Shown one piece after another: positions 42,018-47,606 of a stretch of DNA of 47,606 nucleotides (its first letter is position 1; every line of letters begins with the position of its first letter). Origin of the DNA: Dehalococcoidia bacterium (GTDB lineage Bacteria > Chloroflexota > Dehalococcoidia > Bin125); contig JAJDZG010000148.1 of NCBI GenBank assembly GCA_022824765.1, positions 1-47,606 of the forward strand, in the 5' to 3' direction. The position numbers were made by a program, and so were the translations under genes. The notes beneath the pieces are model-generated. The model had not been told where the DNA came from and did not search any database. It saw only the letters and a list, made by a program, of their open reading frames with translations.

Positions 42018-42674
42018 ATGACCCTGACGCATGCAGCCAACGAGACCCTGACGCGAGCGAATGCGATCGTCCCGATGGTGGTGGAGACCACGAATCGGGG
42101 TGAGCGCGCGTACGACATCTACTCACTGCTCCTGCGCGAGCGGATCATCTTTTTGGGCACGCCGATCGACGATCAGATTGCGAACGTGATCGTGGCCCAG
42201 CTGCTGTATCTCGACCGCGAGGATCCGGATCGCGACATCCAGCTGTATGTGAATTCGCCGGGCGGCGTGATCACGGCCGGGCTCGCAATCTACGACACGA
42301 TGCAGCTGATCAAGGCTGACGTGTCGACCATCTGCGTGGGTATGTCGGCCTCGATGGGGACGGTGCTGTTGGCGGCCGGTGCTGCCGGCAAGCGCTTTGC
42401 GCTGCCGCATGCGACGATCCACATGCATCAGGCGCTCGGTGGGGCGCGTGGTCAGGCGTCTGACATTGAGATCGCGGCACGCGAGATTCTGCGCAACAAC
42501 GAGACGATCCGCGGCATCCTGGCCACGCACACTGGTCAGCCGCTCGACCGGATCGCCGCCGACACCGACCGCGACTTCTACCTCGATTCTGAGCAAGCGC
42601 AGGAGTACGGTCTGGTCGATTCTGTTCTGTCCAGCAGCGCCGCGGGGGATGCAGCAGCGGCAGCTGGCGGTTAG
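42018..42674 (+). CDS. clpP: ATP-dependent Clp protease proteolytic subunit
   Basis: This is the serine protease subunit of ClpXP. The 218-aa protein has [18 protein letters not shown] at the N-terminal axial region, INSPGG-type [11 protein letters not shown], the catalytic Ser in VGMSASMGT (family usual GMAASMG), the catalytic His in HATIHMHQ, and the Asp in TDRDFYL. GGAGGG precedes the ATG. It lies between tig and clpX, the classic cluster. Confidence 0.97.
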   Translation: MTLTHAANETLTRANAIVPMVVETTNRGERAYDIYSLLLRERIIFLGTPIDDQIANVIVAQLLYLDREDPDRDIQLYVNSPGGVITAGLAIYDTMQLIKADVSTICVGMSASMGTVLLAAGAAGKRFALPHATIHMHQALGGARGQASDIEIAAREILRNNETIRGILATHTGQPLDRIAADTDRDFYLDSEQAQEYGLVDSVLSSSAAGDAAAAAGG

Positions 42675-42744
42675 CATCGCAGGCGTGCCGCCCGAGTCGA
42701 TCTGAACCGGCGACCGGCGCGTCGCAGCAGGAAGGCATGAGCCC

Positions 42745-44075
<1,331 letters not shown>

Positions 44076-44076
<1 letters not shown>

Positions 44077-44855
44077 TGTCAGGCGCCGCCGTGCGCCGGC
44101 CGCCCGCCGCTGATCCGGGTGTGGCAGGCCGAATGCGGGTGCGTGTTGACGCGCTCCTCGTCCAGCAAGGCGGCGCTCCCGATTTGCACACCGCTCGCGG
44201 TTTGATCATGGCCGGCCGGGTTCACACGCACGACCAGCGATTCACGCAGGCAGGCCAGCAGGTGCCCGCTGACACGCTGCTGATCGTCAAAGGCGCGCGC
44301 CCCTATGCATCGCGAGGCGGCGAGAAGCTCGTGTCTGCTCTGGATGCCTGGAACATCGATGTCTCGGGCCGAGTCTGCCTCGATGTGGGCGCATCGACGG
44401 GGGGATTCACCGACCTGCTGCTCAGTCGCGGCGCGAGCCATGTGTTTGCCGTTGACTCGGGCTACGGACAGCTCGCTGCGCATCTGCGAGCCGACCAGCG
44501 CGTCACATCGATGGAGCGCACACACATCTGCCAGCTGGGGACCCTCCCGATCACGCCCACGCTGGCGACCATCGATGTTTCGTTCATCGGACTGAGGCAA
44601 GTGCTGCCCTGCGTTGCGGAGTCAATGGGGCCGAGTCAGGATGTGATCGCGCTCGTCAAGCCGCAGTTTGAGGCTGCGCCGTCCGACGTGGACGAACGCG
44701 GCGTCGTGCGTGATCGAATGGTGCAGGGTCGAGTGATCAGCAGCGTCCTATCGTGGTGTTGGGCTCGCGGCTGGCGCGTCGGCGGTGTGCACCGCTCGCC
44801 GCTTGCGGGTCCGGCTGGCAACCGAGAGTGGTTTGTCTGGCTGCGAACACCGTGA
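44076..44855 (+). CDS. tlyA: TlyA-family rRNA 2'-O-methyltransferase
   Basis: This is an S4-domain plus FtsJ-like methyltransferase; TlyA in actinobacteria 2'-O-methylates cytidines of 16S and 23S rRNA. The 259-aa form begins at ATG 44076, overlapping clpX by one base, with AGGA nine bases upstream. ATG 44133 (MRVRVDALLV) is a possible alternative that matches the usual TlyA N-terminus. The S4 domain is RVDALLVQQGGAPDLHTARGLI. The methyltransferase has YASRGGEKL, SAM-binding CLDVGASTGGFTDLLL, and the catalytic-type VKPQFEA. The nadK start overlaps its stop (GTGA). Confidence 0.92.
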
Positions 44856-45760
44856 CTGACATCTCCTGCATCGGCATTTACTATCACCCGCGTCTTGAAG
44901 ACGCGCGAGCGCAGGCGGACCAGCTTGCCGACACGTTGCGGCGGCTGGGGTGCGATGCGTGGACTTCGCAGCCGTGGGAGCCGGCGCGCTCGACCGAGCG
45001 GCTGCCGCAGACCGATCTGCTGATCTGTCTGGGTGGGGACGGTACGATTCTGCGCGCGGCCCGAGCCAGCGCGGGATTCGATTGCCTGATCCTGGGCGTT
45101 GACCTCGGTCGTCAGGCGTTTCTGACCGAGTTACAGCCCGATCAGCTTGAAGACCACATCCCCATGTTGCTGTCGGGGGACTTCACGGTGGAAGATCGCA
45201 CGATGCTCGAGGCCGAACCGTTCGGCGTTGAGGACGAGGCGCCGTCTGTGCTGCCGGCGCTGAACGACGTGATGATCGGCCGAGGCAGTCTCGGCCAGCC
45301 GGCCTACATCGCGGTCTGGGTGGGTTCAGACCTGGTGGGTGTCGTGCGAGCGGACGCGGTGGTCGTGGCTTCGGCGACGGGCAGCACGGGATACTCGCTG
45401 TCTGCCGGCGGACCGATCCTCCATCCACAAGCGCGCAGCGTGGTGCTCACGCCGGTCGCGCCGCACCTCGCCCAGGCGGCGCCCGTCGTGCTGCCCGCCG
45501 ACGCGGTGATCGAGCTGCGGCTCGGTCGAGAGCAGCCGGGCATGCTGTCGGTGGACGGGCAGCGACCGTATCCGTTGCAACCGAGCGGCGGAGTGCGGGT
45601 GCAGCGCAGCGATTCGTTGGCGCGGCTGGTGCGTTTTGGCGAGCGTTCATTCTTCGCACAGCTCGGACAGCGGCTCGCCTGGCTCGACGAGCGCCGCCTC
45701 GAGGCGATTGCGCGGACCGGAGTTGAAGCGTTCGACGCCGATAGCGCCGATCCGATGTGA
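44852..45760 (+). CDS. nadK: NAD kinase
   Basis: NadK phosphorylates NAD to NADP. The 302-aa protein starts at GTG 44852, overlapping the tlyA stop. It has the GGDGT motif (LICLGGDGTILRAAR), LGVDLGRQAFLTEL (family usual GVNxGxLGFLTE), the NDVMIGR segment, and GSTGYSLSAGGPI. The ORF-track extension to 44753 overlaps tlyA and is not used. recN follows after 78 bp. Confidence 0.96.
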   Translation: MTDISCIGIYYHPRLEDARAQADQLADTLRRLGCDAWTSQPWEPARSTERLPQTDLLICLGGDGTILRAARASAGFDCLILGVDLGRQAFLTELQPDQLEDHIPMLLSGDFTVEDRTMLEAEPFGVEDEAPSVLPALNDVMIGRGSLGQPAYIAVWVGSDLVGVVRADAVVVASATGSTGYSLSAGGPILHPQARSVVLTPVAPHLAQAAPVVLPADAVIELRLGREQPGMLSVDGQRPYPLQPSGGVRVQRSDSLARLVRFGERSFFAQLGQRLAWLDERRLEAIARTGVEAFDADSADPM

Positions 45761-45787
45761 GATCGAATTTGCAGGCGCTCGGTTCGA

Positions 45788-45793
45788 TATAGT
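45788..45793 (+). promoter_or_regulatory. Possible -10 (TATAGT) of recN
   Basis: TATAGT in the gap before recN is close to the classic -10 and would give a leader of about 40 nt. Spacing to a -35 (GAATTT, 17 bp) is weak. Confidence 0.25.
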
Positions 45794-45838
45794 GAACGGG
45801 CGTTTCACGGTTGCGTAGGAAGCTGAGCGAGGGTCGCT

Positions 45839-47566
45839 GTGCTGGTCGGGCTGCATTTGCGAAACTTCGCGCTGACCGAGCGCGTCGAGCTGGAGTTGCA
45901 TGGCGGCTTCACGGTCATCACCGGCGAGACCGGCGCGGGCAAGAGTGTGCTGATTCAGGCGATCAGCTTCGCGCTGGGGTTGACGGCCGACAGCGAGATG
46001 ATTCGTCCCGGCGCGGACAGCGCCGAAGTCGAGGCCGTCTTCCAGCTCGACGGCAGCGATGTCTTCAGCGCGGTCGCCAGCGTGATGGCCGACGCGGACA
46101 TTCCCTTTGACGGCGAGCTGATCATCCGTCGCACGATCGGTCAGCCGCGCGACGATTCGCAGCGGATCAGCGGACGGCTCCGCCTGAATGATCGGGCGGC
46201 CAGCGTCGGTGTTCTCAAGGACCTGGCGCCGCTGCTCGCAGACATACATGGTCAACGCGAGCACCTTTCGCTGCTGCGGCCGATGGAGCAAATGCAGCTG
46301 TTGGATCGATTCGCAGGCGTCGAGGAGGAGCGCGCGGCATTCTCCGAGCAGGCGCGCCGACTTCGTGACCTGGACGCGCAGCTGAGCGAGTTTGCCACGG
46401 GCGAGCGAGAGCGCGCGCGGCGAATCGCCTTGTTGAGGCACGAGTCTTCGGAGATTGCCGCGGCCGGTCTCACTGTTGACGAGGAAGCCGAACTGCAGCA
46501 GCAACACGTGAGGCTCGGGAACGCTCAGCAGCTCGCCGCCGACGCCTCGAGCGCGCTGACCGCGTTGGGCAGCGACGCGCTCGGCGACGCGCTGACCGTG
46601 GTTCGGCGCATTGCTGAGATCGACGCGTCGGCTGAGCCTGCGCTTGATCTGCTGGATGCGGCGTCGGAGCAGGCCGCTGAGGCGGTGCGCGAGCTGCGGG
46701 GTTATCTGGACGCGGTGCAGGTCGATCCGCAGCGGCTGAGCGAGATCGAGGCGCGTCTCGCTGTGATCGGGGACATGAAACGCCGCTATGGGGACACGTT
46801 GGCCGAGGTCATCGCCTACGGCGAGCGGGCCGCCGCCGAAGCGGAACGCCTGGAGCAGGCCGCTGCCAATGTTGACGCGCAGGCCGCCGAGGCGTCGGAG
46901 CTTGCGGCGCAGATTGCTGAAGCCGCGGCGTCGCTGAGTGAGCGTCGGAGTTATGCAGCCCGACACCTGAGTTCGGCGGTCCGCGAAGAATGCGAAGCGC
47001 TCAGACTCGTTGGAGCGCAGGTCGAGGTGGAGTTTGCGCCCGTGTCCGCAAGGGAGGGTGAGCGAACCCTGATGGTCGCTGGCGAGGAACGCGGCTTCGA
47101 CTCGAATGGCATCGATCGGGTTGAGTTTCTCGTTTCCTTCAATCCCGACTCACCACCTCGTCCGCTGCGGCGGGTCGCTTCGGGCGGCGAGACGGCACGC
47201 TTGACACTAGCCATCAAGGCGGTCTTGGGAGAGAGTGATGTGGTGCCGTTGATGGTCTTCGACGAGGTCGATGTGGGACTAGGCGGCCGGAGCGGGTCTA
47301 TGATCGGCGAACGACTGGCGCGGCTCGGCGAGCAGCGTCAGGTGATCTGCATCACGCACCTGCCGCAGGTCGCGGCTCGTGCAGGGGAGCACATCGTGGT
47401 CGCGAAATCTGCTGTTGGGACGCCGCGCGGGGTGCAGACCCAGGTTGATGCGCGCATGCTGTCGCGGTCGGAGCGGGTGGAAGAACTCGCGGACATGCTG
47501 GGCGGTGCGTCGGAGGCGAACCGCGCCAGCGCGGCAGATCTGCTTCACTCGGCTGTCGCGTCATGA
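45839..47566 (+). CDS. recN: DNA repair protein RecN
   Basis: RecN is an SMC-like ATPase in double-strand break repair. The 575-aa protein has Walker A GETGAGKS near residue 32, HGQREHLSLL after it, a long coiled-coil middle, then the C-terminal ATPase half with RVASGGETARLTLAIK (signature), VFDEVDVGLGGRSG (Walker B and D-loop) and ITHLPQVAA. The start is GTG with GAGGG five bases upstream. Confidence 0.96.
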   Translation: MLVGLHLRNFALTERVELELHGGFTVITGETGAGKSVLIQAISFALGLTADSEMIRPGADSAEVEAVFQLDGSDVFSAVASVMADADIPFDGELIIRRTIGQPRDDSQRISGRLRLNDRAASVGVLKDLAPLLADIHGQREHLSLLRPMEQMQLLDRFAGVEEERAAFSEQARRLRDLDAQLSEFATGERERARRIALLRHESSEIAAAGLTVDEEAELQQQHVRLGNAQQLAADASSALTALGSDALGDALTVVRRIAEIDASAEPALDLLDAASEQAAEAVRELRGYLDAVQVDPQRLSEIEARLAVIGDMKRRYGDTLAEVIAYGERAAAEAERLEQAAANVDAQAAEASELAAQIAEAAASLSERRSYAARHLSSAVREECEALRLVGAQVEVEFAPVSAREGERTLMVAGEERGFDSNGIDRVEFLVSFNPDSPPRPLRRVASGGETARLTLAIKAVLGESDVVPLMVFDEVDVGLGGRSGSMIGERLARLGEQRQVICITHLPQVAARAGEHIVVAKSAVGTPRGVQTQVDARMLSRSERVEELADMLGGASEANRASAADLLHSAVAS

Positions 47567-47606
47567 GTGCGTCCAGCGGTCCCACGCCTGCGGCGGCGAT
47601 TCGTCA
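47563..47606 (+). CDS. Start of an unidentified gene, cut by window edge
   Basis: An ATG overlaps the recN stop (ATGA), and the frame reads MSASSGPTPAAAIR to the window end. The coupling to recN suggests a real gene in the same operon. Fourteen residues are too few to name it. Confidence 0.4.
   Translation, partial: MSASSGPTPAAAIR

Overview
The window is about 47.6 kb of gene-dense, high-GC bacterial chromosome with very short intergenic gaps. It carries two broad kinds of gene: conserved housekeeping genes, and flavin, P450 and CoA-dependent catabolic genes. I see no rRNA, tRNA, CRISPR array, transposase or prophage. The gene mix points to a free-living aerobe: nickel and Cu/Zn superoxide dismutases, P450s, a family III CoA transferase, a luciferase-like flavin oxidoreductase, and a DUF35/thiolase-like pair. 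My best guess is a marine or environmental Chloroflexota of the Dehalococcoidia/SAR202 type. That placement rests on gene content and style, not on a marker search, and is only moderately supported.

Left part (1-8.7 kb): on the minus strand, an ABC-2 exporter pair is followed by sodC and sodN. Upstream lie a DUF35 protein and a thiolase-like protein separated by a hairpin-rich tandem repeat. A plus-strand metallophosphoesterase/SDR pair then converges on a minus-strand pair of FGE-like protein and family III CoA transferase. Next (8.8-19.4 kb): priA, a TauE/SafE permease, a 19-bp tandem-repeat tract, an AIM24-family protein, an alpha/beta hydrolase, two tandem CYP125-like P450s, and a minus-strand MBL hydrolase / LLM oxidoreductase / 3Fe-4S ferredoxin cluster. 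The P450s, ferredoxin, CoA transferase and aldolase-like pair together suggest oxidation and CoA-dependent shortening of branched or isoprenoid-type lipids. That pathway assignment is inference.

Middle (19-34.5 kb): ribF-tyrS-retropepsin-like gene, leuS, then purE-def-cca-yajC-secD-secF on the plus strand. selB, a quinone-oxidoreductase-like MDR gene and hemW follow. Right part (34.5-47.6 kb): aspS, a peptide-type ABC transporter without ATPases (binding protein plus two permeases), then tig-clpP-clpX-tlyA-nadK-recN and the first codons of another gene. Many genes in these runs overlap by 1-4 bases (ATGA, TGATG, TAATG, GTGA), which indicates translational coupling.

The most unusual observations are structural. 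SecD and the DppC-like permease, which are unrelated membrane proteins, each carry a similar LysM-like insertion in an extracytoplasmic region. SecF appears to carry two copies of its P1 ferredoxin-like domain. Many genes are preceded by a TAnnCT element; in at least four genes it sits exactly 6 nt from the start codon with no Shine-Dalgarno sequence, which is the geometry of leaderless transcription. Several enzymes lack family-defining residues: the SDR, the PurE, the FGE-like protein, the thiolase-like protein and the DUF35 zinc ribbon.
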